Virus record (IMG/VR): IMGVR_UViG_3300030399_000039
Location: 1 to 40,967 of that record
DNA length: 40,967 nt
Reading direction: 5' to 3' (one strand)
Source: a virus
Shown here: piece after piece, positions 19,584 through 27,515 of the stretch
Numbering within the stretch: position 1 is the stretch's first letter
Layout: each line of letters begins with the position of its first letter
Notes under the pieces: generated by a model
What the model was told of the DNA's origin: nothing
The model's database searches: none
What the model saw: the letters and a program-made list of their open reading frames with translations, nothing else
Program-made: the position numbers and the translations under genes

Positions 19584-19848
19584 TTAATAATGTCTCCAAT
19601 AATTCCTCCGCACTATATACCACATAAATCTTTCCGCAGTAAGTGGCATGCATTATTCTTTGATCTTGCGTAAGGGTGGCTTTATCGTGGCTTTTAATCT
19701 CCACCAGAAAGTTCTTACCTCTCCAGCCAATAAGCAAATCAGGACACCCTTTCCCAACCGACGCCAAAGAAATAACGCTCGCACCAAACTTACGCGCCTC
19801 ATCCACGCATTCTTTTTGTATCGCATCTACTTTCCCGTGTTTTCTCAT
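19570..19848 (-). CDS. VRR-NUC nuclease (PD-(D/E)XK fold)
   Basis: The 92-residue protein has the single-domain VRR-NUC layout: GKVDAIQKECVDEARKFGA, then GCPDLLIG with D37 and VEIKSHD with E50 and K52, forming the D-ExK catalytic core, then the LTQDQRIMHATYCGKIYVV helix-strand. These enzymes act on branched DNA such as Holliday junctions or flaps, so it probably trims replication and recombination intermediates before packaging. Its ATG overlaps the fibre gene's TGA (ATGA), and no separate SD is seen, implying translational coupling. Confidence 0.88.
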   Translation of the reverse strand: MRKHGKVDAIQKECVDEARKFGASVISLASVGKGCPDLLIGWRGKNFLVEIKSHDKATLTQDQRIMHATYCGKIYVVYSAEELLETLLNDGA

Positions 19849-22800
19849 GAAGGTATAGTATTGTAATTCAATATAAATCCTACTACTAAAGTACTGCTGG
19901 TAGCATCGCTATTTTGATAGATATCTAGTGTTCCCCAGCTTTTAGGCCCTATAAAAGAAAATAGGCTACTAATATCTAGCGTATTAAAATTGAATGTGGA
20001 AGTCGATGCTATTAACGTAGCACTATCATTTCCGACTGCGCCAGATCCATCATAGTTTCGGCATATACTATTCATATACAAAGTAGTAGCAGGAGCTACA
20101 GAAGTATAATAAACCATCAGTACATTTATTAAGGAGCCAAAATCCTGGGGGATCTGAAAAGGAAAATCTATATTTGTACTATCCGTTAAGGCTGATCCTT
20201 GAAGAGGAAAAGAACTACCTAAAGCATCCGAAAAAGAATTTACAGGAGGTGCAGCCCACTGATAGGATTTAATCGTACTAACGCCTCCCCCATTTCCTCC
20301 ATTCAAAGAAAAGAAGTTATTATTATTACTGCCAGGATCAGGCCGACCATGAAACTCTAAACTTCCTAATGGAGGGATGACAATACTAGTCGCATTATCC
20401 AATTTATCCGGTGAAGTGGTTTGAACCGTAATATTACCACTAGCTCCATTTTTAATGGTACACCAAAAATATTGAACCATGGTGTTATTATCAGCATATG
20501 AAGCTTGAAATTGAGGAATAGTAACCACTACGCCAGGACTGGTTATTTCTATAATTGCTCCCCAATGATCTAAGGTTAATGTTAAGGCAGAGCTAGACGT
20601 ATAAACCAAAGTATTTCTATTGTTCTGAGGATTGCCTATTAATTCCCAATCCGTAGTAGAGCCGCCAGGTTGATATAAAATCACACCCGAATTTGGAGGG
20701 ATAGGAACTTGCATGCGATAACCACCAATTGTATCACTACCTTGTGGGGCGATCTGGGATTGCTGGCTTCCGCTACTTCCAATATACATTGCTGAGAAAT
20801 TTTCTACCTGATAAGCCCCTGGCAAACTTGCCAGAATAGTATTAAATCCTCCAAAATAACTAGCCACATAGGCTTGTCCCATTTGATTAGTGCCAGGAGA
20901 ATAATTTGAACTTTGTAAATTTACGAAGGAAATTACTCCTCCTGTCAGAAAATTAGTGATGTTTTTGAAAATATATTGTTCTGTTGCCGCATCTAAGAAA
21001 AGAGTAGCCCGATATCCTGGTTGAAGATAAACGGTTTCATATCCTTCAATTAAAGTACCTGATATTGCGGTAAAAGCCATAGGAGTATTTGTATCTGCAT
21101 TATAGAAATCACAACTAAATCCCCAGGGAATAAATCCCTGACCTTGTTCTGGCAACTCAATAGCAATGCCCTTGCTAGTGGCCACAATCTGGGTACCTTG
21201 GTCTACTGAACTGAGAGTATAGGTGGTATAAGGATTTGAAATATTAGTGGAGGGTAACCATGTAATAGAAGATCCGGTTATATTAAGTTGTACTCCATCC
21301 GCGCTTACTATTACGCCGCTTCCCAGAGGAATGGTAAGGTTTCCCGATTGCCCGGCAATATATTCTCCAGCTTCTTGGCAAGCTAATGTAGTTGCATATA
21401 CTCCGCCGGACTGCGCTATAAACGCAAAAGGAGGTTCAAACGATCCTATACCTCCAATTGCTATTTCTAATGGAGCTGTATCATCACAGACAATAAGAGT
21501 ACCGGCATCTGCAGAGCTTAAATAATAAATTCCATTAGTTCTCGTAACTGAAGTAATAATACTAGGAGCGGTAGGGATTAGATAACTATTAATAATTGAC
21601 CATTGCGCTCCTCCAAATCCCGAAGGAATAATAGATTGGAGTGTATAAGCTGTATAGTTCGCCATATCTATCGTGCTGAAACCATCAATAAAGCCATTCA
21701 GCTCACACATATCTCCAGAAATATTTTTAAAAACTGTGGTAAGTCCAGCGACCGTAGGATTACTTAATGTCACTCCAATTCCATTGGTCAAAATAACCGT
21801 TACTCCGTCATAACTAGCATCGGTAATATTAAATGATGAATTTTTATAAACGACAGTCGTTAACGAATTAAGAGGATAACCCCCCGTTACATACCATTGT
21901 GGAGTAGAAGAGGTAGTAAGCGCAGAAATTTCTATACTGGAATATGGAGGAACGATAATAGAAGTTGCATTATTAAGATGACCCGCTGTAGCGGCAGTAA
22001 TAGTACAGTTTCCCGAACTAATATTTGTATAAGTGGTAGTCATTCCAGGGACAATATTGTTTATTGATGGATTAGGATCGTCCAAAGTAACCGTAATAGG
22101 AGACACCATAAATACTATAGAATTATTGTAGGATGGTGTATCAACGGTAAAGTCAACACTAACCAAATAGGTAGAACGTGGACTAGTTAAAGAAGCATCT
22201 AACGCTCCCATAACCCATGTACTATTTCCACTATCATCAATGGAAAGTTTAGTGAAAGTACAGCTATTATTAGGAAGCAAAACCTGGTTATTTCCCATGA
22301 GGTCTGAGCCGCTTACTACTGTAGAATAAGGGGTCAATCCAATATTAAATACGCGTACTGAAAATCCTACTGGCAAATACTGGCTCGATTGCAATGGAAA
22401 ATTTATAGTACCCACGTCGCTATAAGCAACATAAAGGGTTGTCCCATTATGCGCAGGAACAATATTGACATTCTGAGTGCCTATCAAATTGTTTTGAAAA
22501 GGAATAGGACTGCTAGGAGAAATAATATCCCATGTAGTATTGGCTCCGGATTGGGCTATCTTTTGAATTCTTACACTGGTTTCCGGAGCTAACAGATTAT
22601 AAGAATGACCTAGGTCACTTCCTTGGAAAGTAGGGATCACATAATGATTTGAATCATTTTTTACATCAAAATACTGACCTATCTCTAATGCCACTTGAGC
22701 CGCTGTAGGAAGAGTAAAATTAGCTACCGCACTTAACCCTTGAAATGCAATTAATCCATTGATATCTATTTCCTGAGCTTGATAGCTAGCACTCTGAATA

Positions 22801-23375
22801 TTTACATTAGGCGCAAAGCTAAAATCTTCGTTAAGAATGCTCCAGTCCGCCATGGTGCCAGCAGTCCCATTGTTCTTAATGTAGGTAGTATTATCTGCTG
22901 TTACATAAGCAATATCTCCGTCACTGGTAGTTAAAGCTAGAAGCGCCGTATCATTCGCTGCTGTTAAATATCTTCCTTTAACCTGTACCCAGTTACCCCC
23001 ACCAGTTGCTCCAATCACACTTACATTATCTGGAGTTTCTGTACTACCTGATTGAAATTGAAAAAGTTTTGATAGAGAAGTTACTACGGCAATAATTCCA
23101 TTAGCTGCACCGGTCATATTAACGGACGCCAATGCACTGGGAGTTGCGTAGGGTTCACGCAACGCAGTTATCCATAGATTACGTAAAGTAATAGTAGGAT
23201 CAATAGCGATCGTGCCAGTTCTCCCTGGACTATAGCCATCTCCCGAACCATCTGTATAGACATCTTCGGAAGGATCAGCATACAAAAGTGGAATCGAAGG
23301 AGTTAAAGGATGACCGCTCCCAGTTCCCCCAATTACTCCAGGAGCACCTTGAGAACCCGAGGATTTAATTTTCAT
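19845..23375 (-). CDS. Large modular tail fibre / receptor-binding protein (1176 aa)
   Basis: This is the longest gene. After a glycine-rich N-terminus (SGSQGAPGVIGGTGSGHP) and a head region, it contains about seven to eight diverged modules of 80-100 residues between roughly 190 and 1035. Typical phrases are TTLYVAYSDVGTINFPL, GIYYLSSADAGTLIVCDD and TTYTLSSVDQGTQIVATS, each followed by a beta-rich stretch with VPP/LPP-type turns and ending in W-x-I/V. The C-terminal 140 residues (FSDALGSSFPLQGSALTDST onward) look like a separate beta-sandwich tip. Threonine, serine and asparagine richness fits a trimeric fibre. The gene has a GGAGGAC SD and lies downstream of another fibre gene and a 124-residue protein. 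No tailspike enzyme motif is seen. Confidence 0.78.
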   Translation of the reverse strand: MKIKSSGSQGAPGVIGGTGSGHPLTPSIPLLYADPSEDVYTDGSGDGYSPGRTGTIAIDPTITLRNLWITALREPYATPSALASVNMTGAANGIIAVVTSLSKLFQFQSGSTETPDNVSVIGATGGGNWVQVKGRYLTAANDTALLALTTSDGDIAYVTADNTTYIKNNGTAGTMADWSILNEDFSFAPNVNIQSASYQAQEIDINGLIAFQGLSAVANFTLPTAAQVALEIGQYFDVKNDSNHYVIPTFQGSDLGHSYNLLAPETSVRIQKIAQSGANTTWDIISPSSPIPFQNNLIGTQNVNIVPAHNGTTLYVAYSDVGTINFPLQSSQYLPVGFSVRVFNIGLTPYSTVVSGSDLMGNNQVLLPNNSCTFTKLSIDDSGNSTWVMGALDASLTSPRSTYLVSVDFTVDTPSYNNSIVFMVSPITVTLDDPNPSINNIVPGMTTTYTNISSGNCTITAATAGHLNNATSIIVPPYSSIEISALTTSSTPQWYVTGGYPLNSLTTVVYKNSSFNITDASYDGVTVILTNGIGVTLSNPTVAGLTTVFKNISGDMCELNGFIDGFSTIDMANYTAYTLQSIIPSGFGGAQWSIINSYLIPTAPSIITSVTRTNGIYYLSSADAGTLIVCDDTAPLEIAIGGIGSFEPPFAFIAQSGGVYATTLACQEAGEYIAGQSGNLTIPLGSGVIVSADGVQLNITGSSITWLPSTNISNPYTTYTLSSVDQGTQIVATSKGIAIELPEQGQGFIPWGFSCDFYNADTNTPMAFTAISGTLIEGYETVYLQPGYRATLFLDAATEQYIFKNITNFLTGGVISFVNLQSSNYSPGTNQMGQAYVASYFGGFNTILASLPGAYQVENFSAMYIGSSGSQQSQIAPQGSDTIGGYRMQVPIPPNSGVILYQPGGSTTDWELIGNPQNNRNTLVYTSSSALTLTLDHWGAIIEITSPGVVVTIPQFQASYADNNTMVQYFWCTIKNGASGNITVQTTSPDKLDNATSIVIPPLGSLEFHGRPDPGSNNNNFFSLNGGNGGGVSTIKSYQWAAPPVNSFSDALGSSFPLQGSALTDSTNIDFPFQIPQDFGSLINVLMVYYTSVAPATTLYMNSICRNYDGSGAVGNDSATLIASTSTFNFNTLDISSLFSFIGPKSWGTLDIYQNSDATSSTLVVGFILNYNTIPS

Positions 23376-23376
23376 A

Positions 23377-23751
23377 TTATTGTCCTCCGAACCAAAGTAC
23401 GGTACCAGTTGTATCGGTCAGATAATCAATGCCACCAATAGTTGCGCCACTTAAAATCATCTCACAGGCCACTATTTTTAAATCACCTGGATAACACCAT
23501 GCCCATACTCCGGGTACGCCATCTATTGTCAGATAAACAATATATCGGGCAGGTGCAGGGGGATTTTCGGTTCCAGTCCCACTATCCCAGGTAAATGCTT
23601 TTGCCCTTTCAACTGGCGCACCCGCATACTGGGTAAAAGGGGTATCTAAAACTGCGGGAAACCCTCCACGCGTAATGGTTAAACCTATACTGCTTGTATA
23701 TTCAATAGGCGCAAGGGGATAAGTTGGGGTATCTAAAGGTACTGTTGCCAT
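23377..23751 (-). CDS. Hypothetical fibre-associated protein (124 aa)
   Basis: Function not recognised. It is rich in beta-strand and proline (ENPPAPARYIVYLTIDGVPG, DLKIVACEMILSGATIGGID). It ends one base before the large fibre gene and starts after an AAGGA SD. Position suggests a fibre linker, adaptor or assembly factor. Confidence 0.68.
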   Translation of the reverse strand: MATVPLDTPTYPLAPIEYTSSIGLTITRGGFPAVLDTPFTQYAGAPVERAKAFTWDSGTGTENPPAPARYIVYLTIDGVPGVWAWCYPGDLKIVACEMILSGATIGGIDYLTDTTGTVLWFGGQ

Positions 23752-23778
23752 ATTTCATCCTTGAAATAAATAAAAAAA

Positions 23779-23985
23779 TTAAAAATTATCGTCAGTTATT
23801 CCTTTAACTGCCCACATAACGGCTGTCTCTAAATGCGTCTTTGCAATCGCTAATTCACGCGGTGAAAACTCCGCATGGAAATGAAATCTGTCCCAAAGCT
23901 GTTCGGCTAATTCTTTGACTTCTCTAACCTCGTCTTTTGTTCTCTCTGTGGCCTTTTGCTCTTTTCTAAATACGTCTTTTGTCAT
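23779..23985 (-). CDS. Acb2/Tad1 hairpin-domain protein (candidate anti-CBASS sponge)
   Basis: The 68-residue, all-helical protein ends with AEFSPRELAIAKTHLETAVMWAVKGITDD. The (A/K)xTHLExAVMWAxxxI core is the signature of the Acb2/Tad1 hairpin domain. Acb2 proteins bind cyclic oligonucleotides made by CBASS and block effector activation; Tad1 relatives bind Thoeris signals. The N-terminal half (KEQKATERTKDEVREVKEL) is a charged helix, probably for oligomer packing. An AAGGA SD precedes the ATG. It lies between two fibre genes, an unexpected place for a counter-defence gene, so it would be expressed with them. Ligand specificity cannot be read from sequence. Confidence 0.75.
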   Translation of the reverse strand: MTKDVFRKEQKATERTKDEVREVKELAEQLWDRFHFHAEFSPRELAIAKTHLETAVMWAVKGITDDNF

Positions 23986-23995
23986 AGTTCTTTCC

Positions 23996-25498
23996 TTAAA
24001 ATTTAATCATTGCGCAGAGCACGCATGCCGGGGGAATAATGGAAAATGGAGTACTGCTACCGTTGCTAATTCCTAAATGCGACCCTCCACTACTATCTAA
24101 TGAAGTTCCTCCATTAAATACATAACCAGAACCTAACACCGGCAAATTAGCTTGAGTTAAAGTAACGGTTTCAGCGCCTGGAGTTTGGCCAACCGTCTGT
24201 ACAGGTCTAACAGTGCCGCTCGGATTAGATACCATGGGGAAAGCTGCGCCCAAAGGAGGTAGGCCAAATGTATCTATACCATTGCCCCCCCATATATTTC
24301 CTAAAAAGCTGCCTAAAAGGGGATAATCGGAATAAAGTAAAATTCTCGAAATATCGCTACTAATTTTTAACCATCCAGTCCAAGGCCCAGTATTTTCTGT
24401 TACGTCATATGCAACAAATTTTATTTCACCCGTAAAAAAATTAGGTTGTCCATATCCCAACTGTCCATTTGGAAGAACAACAATAGGCGCGCCCACTAAG
24501 GAAGCAAAATTATTAGGATTAACTGGCACTGGTAACAAAGCCCCTCGCGTTAAAGCTGCTACTTCATTGTAAGATTCATAGGCAAAGTCAGGAAGGATTT
24601 CTCCCGATACATACTGTTGATTCACCACCCCAATCTGACATGTCTGATTAAGAGGCAATTTAACCATCAAATAAAGCTGGTCATCACCATTATTTCCAAT
24701 AGTCTTACCTGATACATCCGGCACAGTAAATTGAGCCTCGTATTGCGTCCAAGTAGGAGTTAAAACACATACCGTATCGGTATCTACATTGATGCTTGGG
24801 GTATTAGAGCCAGTCCCAAAGAACTGACGTAAACTAAATTCTACCGTTGATTCCGATGAACTCATCAACCAAATCCCAAGAGATATTTCTTGATTAGAAA
24901 ATGCTGTTACATCTCCAATTGGAACGAAAACTTGTTTAAAGGTTTCTCCCGTCCCTGCTGCACTACACGCAAAGTTTAAATAAACTAATGGATTACCAGG
25001 AACAACTTCTTGGCCAATTACAAACTCTGGAAAAGTAATATTGTCGGTAGCCGATGTATTGCTTTTAGCAAAGTTCCATCCCCCTGGTGCTAATGCAGCG
25101 GACGCCGGTAAAGGAGAAGGAAATGAAAAAGCATCAAAGAATTGTGGGTTAGCTGAGAAATTGTAAAAGTCTTGTAGCGTGGTTACGTCTGTTCCGCCGC
25201 CACCTGCGCCTAATGGAGAAAATATAGGGTAGGTACCAACCGGTGTTTCCCCATCTGCTTTTAAAATCCTAATCCAATAGGGTTCATCATCTTCCCAATA
25301 AGAAGGCCCTGGGATCATTCCCCATTGATTTAATTCAATTAAAGGCCCAAAAAATATAGTTCCCGTAGGGTCTTTAGCAACAAGCTTTGGCTGATTTGGA
25401 TCTACAGAACGCGCAGTCTGAACAAATCCATTGGCTACTGGATTTCCTTCATCATCTATAAATACTAACTGGGGATTTGCTGCTTGTGACCAGGACAT
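23996..25498 (-). CDS. Tail fibre / appendage protein with collar-type C-terminus (500 aa)
   Basis: The N-terminus (MSWSQAANPQLVFIDDEGNP ... VQTARSVDPNQPKLVAKDP) resembles the virion-attachment region of phage fibres. The middle is beta-rich (KTIGNNGDDQLYLMVKLPLN). The C-terminus has TPGAETVTLTQANLP and a glycine-rich SLDSSGGSHLGISNGSS tract before IPPACVLCAMIKF, as in tail-collar / microcystin-dependent type domains. ATG 25498 is chosen because AGAGGCAAGG precedes it; the frame also extends to a TTG 33 bases upstream. It is the first gene of the fibre-lysis operon and has a promoter-like sequence upstream. Confidence 0.75.
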   Translation of the reverse strand: MSWSQAANPQLVFIDDEGNPVANGFVQTARSVDPNQPKLVAKDPTGTIFFGPLIELNQWGMIPGPSYWEDDEPYWIRILKADGETPVGTYPIFSPLGAGGGGTDVTTLQDFYNFSANPQFFDAFSFPSPLPASAALAPGGWNFAKSNTSATDNITFPEFVIGQEVVPGNPLVYLNFACSAAGTGETFKQVFVPIGDVTAFSNQEISLGIWLMSSSESTVEFSLRQFFGTGSNTPSINVDTDTVCVLTPTWTQYEAQFTVPDVSGKTIGNNGDDQLYLMVKLPLNQTCQIGVVNQQYVSGEILPDFAYESYNEVAALTRGALLPVPVNPNNFASLVGAPIVVLPNGQLGYGQPNFFTGEIKFVAYDVTENTGPWTGWLKISSDISRILLYSDYPLLGSFLGNIWGGNGIDTFGLPPLGAAFPMVSNPSGTVRPVQTVGQTPGAETVTLTQANLPVLGSGYVFNGGTSLDSSGGSHLGISNGSSTPFSIIPPACVLCAMIKF

Positions 25499-25531
25499 CC
25501 TTGCCTCTTGTCTATTAAATTTAAGAATCAA

Positions 25532-25560
25532 ATCTTAATAAATATTCCCGTTTTAATCAA
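25532..25560 (-). promoter_or_regulatory. Candidate promoter for the fibre-lysis operon
   Basis: On the minus strand: TTGATT (-35), 17-bp spacer, TAAGAT (-10). The spacer contains AAAACGGGAATAT, almost the same as AAAACGGAAGTAT in the promoter at 10.63 kb, which suggests one regulator acts on both. Confidence 0.5.
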
Positions 25561-25648
25561 TAAAATTCATTATTTCTTTATTAGTGACTTTTATTAATAA
25601 AAATATTTTACTAGTGAAGTTAGCCATGAAAATAATTTAAAATATTTC

Positions 25649-25677
25649 TTTACATACGTCTAAACAGGTAGTATTGT
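25649..25677 (+). promoter_or_regulatory. Rightward promoter of the SPFH island
   Basis: TTTACA (-35), 17-bp spacer and TATTGT (-10). The spacer TACGTCTAAACAGGTAG matches that of the early rightward promoter at 12 of 17 positions. It faces the 125-residue gene and is divergent from the fibre promoter about 90 bases away. Confidence 0.65.
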
Positions 25678-25719
25678 TCCGTTTGAAATCTACTTAATGT
25701 TATCTTAAAGGAGGATAAA

Positions 25720-26097
25720 ATGAGCGAAGAAAGAGAACGTCTTTATAAATTCGAAGCGTGGATAACACGCGAAGGAAAAGTAATTGTAGAAGAAGATGTT
25801 GGGCCTGAGAACTCAAAATTTTTTAATTCTAATCCTTTGGAACTAATCTGGGCGATGAATAGAGTGGTGAATGAATTATCAGGAACCGCAACTTCTATTA
25901 GCAGAGCTAATGGAGAAGGGTTGGCATTAATTGCTAAAAATATGGTTAGGCTCCAAGTCAAAAAACAAAAATTTCAAAATAGTAATGAGAATGATAATGA
26001 GGATGATAATGAGGATGAGGATGATAAAGATAATAAACCCTCAAGTTCAGCTTTTAAAGAGTTTTTAGAGGGTCTCCAAAAGATGATGAAAGAATAA
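25720..26097 (+). CDS. Acidic-tract protein, first gene of the island (125 aa)
   Basis: Function not recognised. The N-terminal 85 residues (EAWITREGKVIVEEDVGPEN, WAMNRVVNELSGTATSISRA) look globular. They are followed by a lysine patch, then an Asp/Glu/Asn tract (NDNEDDNEDEDDKDN, residues about 92-106) encoded by repeated GATGATAATGAG-type DNA, and a helical end (FKEFLEGLQKMMKE). The repetitive DNA is prone to slippage. It has an AAAGGAGG SD and the island promoter directly upstream. Confidence 0.72.
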   Translation: MSEERERLYKFEAWITREGKVIVEEDVGPENSKFFNSNPLELIWAMNRVVNELSGTATSISRANGEGLALIAKNMVRLQVKKQKFQNSNENDNEDDNEDEDDKDNKPSSSAFKEFLEGLQKMMKE

Positions 26098-26103
26098 TAG
26101 ATA

Positions 26104-26181
26104 TGGCCGCTAGCTTATATGGTAGAGCACCAGACTCATAATCTGCGGGGGGAACTGGTTCGACTCCAGTGCGGCCAACCA
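26104..26181 (+). tRNA. tRNA with anticodon CAT (elongator Met or Ile2)
   Basis: The 78-nt cloverleaf has acceptor TGGCCGC/GCGGCCA (seven pairs, T1-A72), D arm GCTT-ATATGGTA-GAGC, loop CTCATAA, T arm ACTGG-TTCGACT-CCAGT, and encoded ACCA. The anticodon stem CCAGA/TCTGC has a C-C mismatch at its base. The variable region is long for class I (seven bases, GGGGGGA). Anticodon CAT could decode AUG or, if C34 is modified to lysidine, AUA. It is therefore the second CAT tRNA of the phage. Confidence 0.8.
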
Positions 26182-26182
26182 T

Positions 26183-26461
26183 CTATTTTTTCTTTTTAGA
26201 TTTTGATTTCTTACCAAGAGAAGGGTATTCGCGAATAGCAGCATTTTTTATGCCTTGAGGATTAGGAGCATTTCCAGATAGTTTGATAGCTGCTTTTCCT
26301 CTAGCAATATCTTTTTTACCGTCATCAGTAAGAGGGTAAGAACCTGGAGGGGCACCCCCTGCAGGGCCGGCAAATTTCTCTTTAGAGCTATATTTGCCTA
26401 CATTGGAACCACCAGGTTTTTTCCTGGCTGCTTTGACGGACTTGGTAAGTGTTTTTTTCAT
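26183..26461 (-). CDS. Small basic phage protein of the P-G-S-Y-P type (92 aa)
   Basis: The protein has basic ends (MKKTLTKSVKAARKKPGG and GKKSKSKKKK) around GGAPPGSYPLTDDGKKDIAR, KAAIKLSGNAPNPQGIKNAA and IREYP. The G-S-Y-P ... A-P-N-P-x-G-I-K-x-A pattern recurs in many phage proteins of unknown role, probably nucleic-acid associated. It is the only minus-strand gene in this island. Its stop abuts the tRNA 3' end, and its ATG is only 13 bases from the divergent HTH gene's ATG, leaving no room for an SD or promoter between them. Confidence 0.65.
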   Translation of the reverse strand: MKKTLTKSVKAARKKPGGSNVGKYSSKEKFAGPAGGAPPGSYPLTDDGKKDIARGKAAIKLSGNAPNPQGIKNAAIREYPSLGKKSKSKKKK

Positions 26462-26474
26462 AAGGGGAATATTA

Positions 26475-26753
26475 ATGAATAAAGAAAAGAAATGCAATAA
26501 GGAAGAGAAAGAATTGCTTAATGTTATAGATATTACAAAACTAACTAATAGACATTCGTGTACTGTTTATCGTTGGATTAAAAAAGGTAAGTTTCCAGCA
26601 CCTTCTGATGTTATTACCAAGAAAGTGGAAGGAGTATACTCACCTTCAAATAAACCACGAAAATATTCGTTTAAAGTCCAGGAAAGGTTTTGGAAAAAAG
26701 AAGATGTAGAAAAATGGCTGGCAGACAACAAGGATAAAATTAATGAAGAGTAA
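26475..26753 (+). CDS. AlpA/MerR-like HTH protein (92 aa)
   Basis: VIDITKLTNRHSCTVYRWIKKGKFPAPSDV is the winged-helix start of AlpA-type regulators and excisionases (HTH with T-V-Y-R-W-I-K recognition helix and G-K-F-P wing). RFWKKEDVEKWLADNK is the closing helix. ATG 26475 follows an AGGGGAA SD. Since no integrase is present, a transcriptional role is more likely than excision. Confidence 0.75.
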   Translation: MNKEKKCNKEEKELLNVIDITKLTNRHSCTVYRWIKKGKFPAPSDVITKKVEGVYSPSNKPRKYSFKVQERFWKKEDVEKWLADNKDKINEE

Positions 26754-26766
26754 AGGCAATATCGAA

Positions 26767-27102
26767 ATGACATTTTCTTGTTTGTCTAGCATGGAGATGA
26801 ACGAAATCCATACTAATGGATATCCTAATAGTTTTCATAAATTTGAAGATGCAGGTATAAATGATAACTCGGTAGCCCTAAGCGCTATTGATCATACCAA
26901 GGAACTGCATGTTCTATTTCAGTTTTTTGATACGGACACTAAAGAATTTGTTGGAGCAGGTAGAATACACTGGCCAGCCGAAGTTGTATGTGGTTATAGA
27001 TGTAAAGTAATGCTACAAAAAATTGATAAAATAGAAACAATCGAAGAAAACTTACAACCCTGCATAGAACCTACACGGAGTAAAATTGATGGCCATAAAT
27101 AA
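26767..27102 (+). CDS. Hypothetical island protein (111 aa)
   Basis: Function not recognised. It is mixed alpha/beta, acidic overall, with ELHVLFQFFDTDTKEFVGAG as a beta-hairpin-like core. ATG 26767 has AAAGG upstream; an in-frame ATG at 26743 overlaps the preceding gene and is an alternative. It overlaps the next gene by 14 bases. Confidence 0.65.
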   Translation: MTFSCLSSMEMNEIHTNGYPNSFHKFEDAGINDNSVALSAIDHTKELHVLFQFFDTDTKEFVGAGRIHWPAEVVCGYRCKVMLQKIDKIETIEENLQPCIEPTRSKIDGHK

Positions 27103-27319
27103 CTCATTTCAACTGTATTGTAATAAAACTATACCGTCGGTTGTAAAGATTAATATCGATCGTGTAGAAGACGGCTTTGTTCCGCAATTAAAAATCAATA
27201 CTCATTACTCGTCAGAAGAAACTAAGTTGGCCTTAATGGCGATCCTTAAGCATACTGAAAATGTTTTGAAAAGTGTCTTTCAGGCTGAACAGGAAAGTAG
27301 AGAGGTTAAAATCAGTTAA
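27089..27319 (+). CDS. Hypothetical island protein (76 aa)
   Basis: Function not recognised. It has a beta-rich first half (VVKINIDRVEDGFVPQLKI) and a helical second half (ETKLALMAILKHTENVLKSV). CGGAG precedes ATG 27089 within the upstream gene. Confidence 0.65.
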   Translation: MAINNSFQLYCNKTIPSVVKINIDRVEDGFVPQLKINTHYSSEETKLALMAILKHTENVLKSVFQAEQESREVKIS

Positions 27320-27332
27320 AAGGATATTAACT

Positions 27333-27488
27333 ATGAAGAAGAGTAAAAGCCGCAAGAAAAAAATGTATGGTAAAAAGAATAAAAGTTTAAGAAGTAGAAT
27401 TATTCAGATCTCCCATACTGAAGGAATTGACGCTGCGAAAAAAGCGGCTAAAAATTCCATATTTTTGAAAAGAAGTACGGGGTATTAA
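27333..27488 (+). CDS. Highly basic small protein (51 aa)
   Basis: It starts MKKSKSRKKKMYGKKNKSLR and ends AAKKAAKNSIFLKRSTGY, so nearly 40% of residues are Lys or Arg. Nucleic-acid or membrane-phosphate binding is likely on charge alone. AAAGGA lies 9 bases before ATG 27333; the open frame extends upstream but has no SD there. Confidence 0.68.
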   Translation: MKKSKSRKKKMYGKKNKSLRSRIIQISHTEGIDAAKKAAKNSIFLKRSTGY

Positions 27489-27515
27489 TTTTTAAACGTT
27501 AGAGGAATTAATTTT

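Noticed and set aside
23150-23180. DnaA-box-like TTATCCATA
   Set aside because: A single imperfect match inside the fibre coding sequence with no cluster or AT-rich unwinding element.
26475-26753. Excisionase of a temperate phage
   Set aside because: The AlpA-like fold is compatible, but no integrase or attachment-site duplication is seen, so a regulatory role is more economical.
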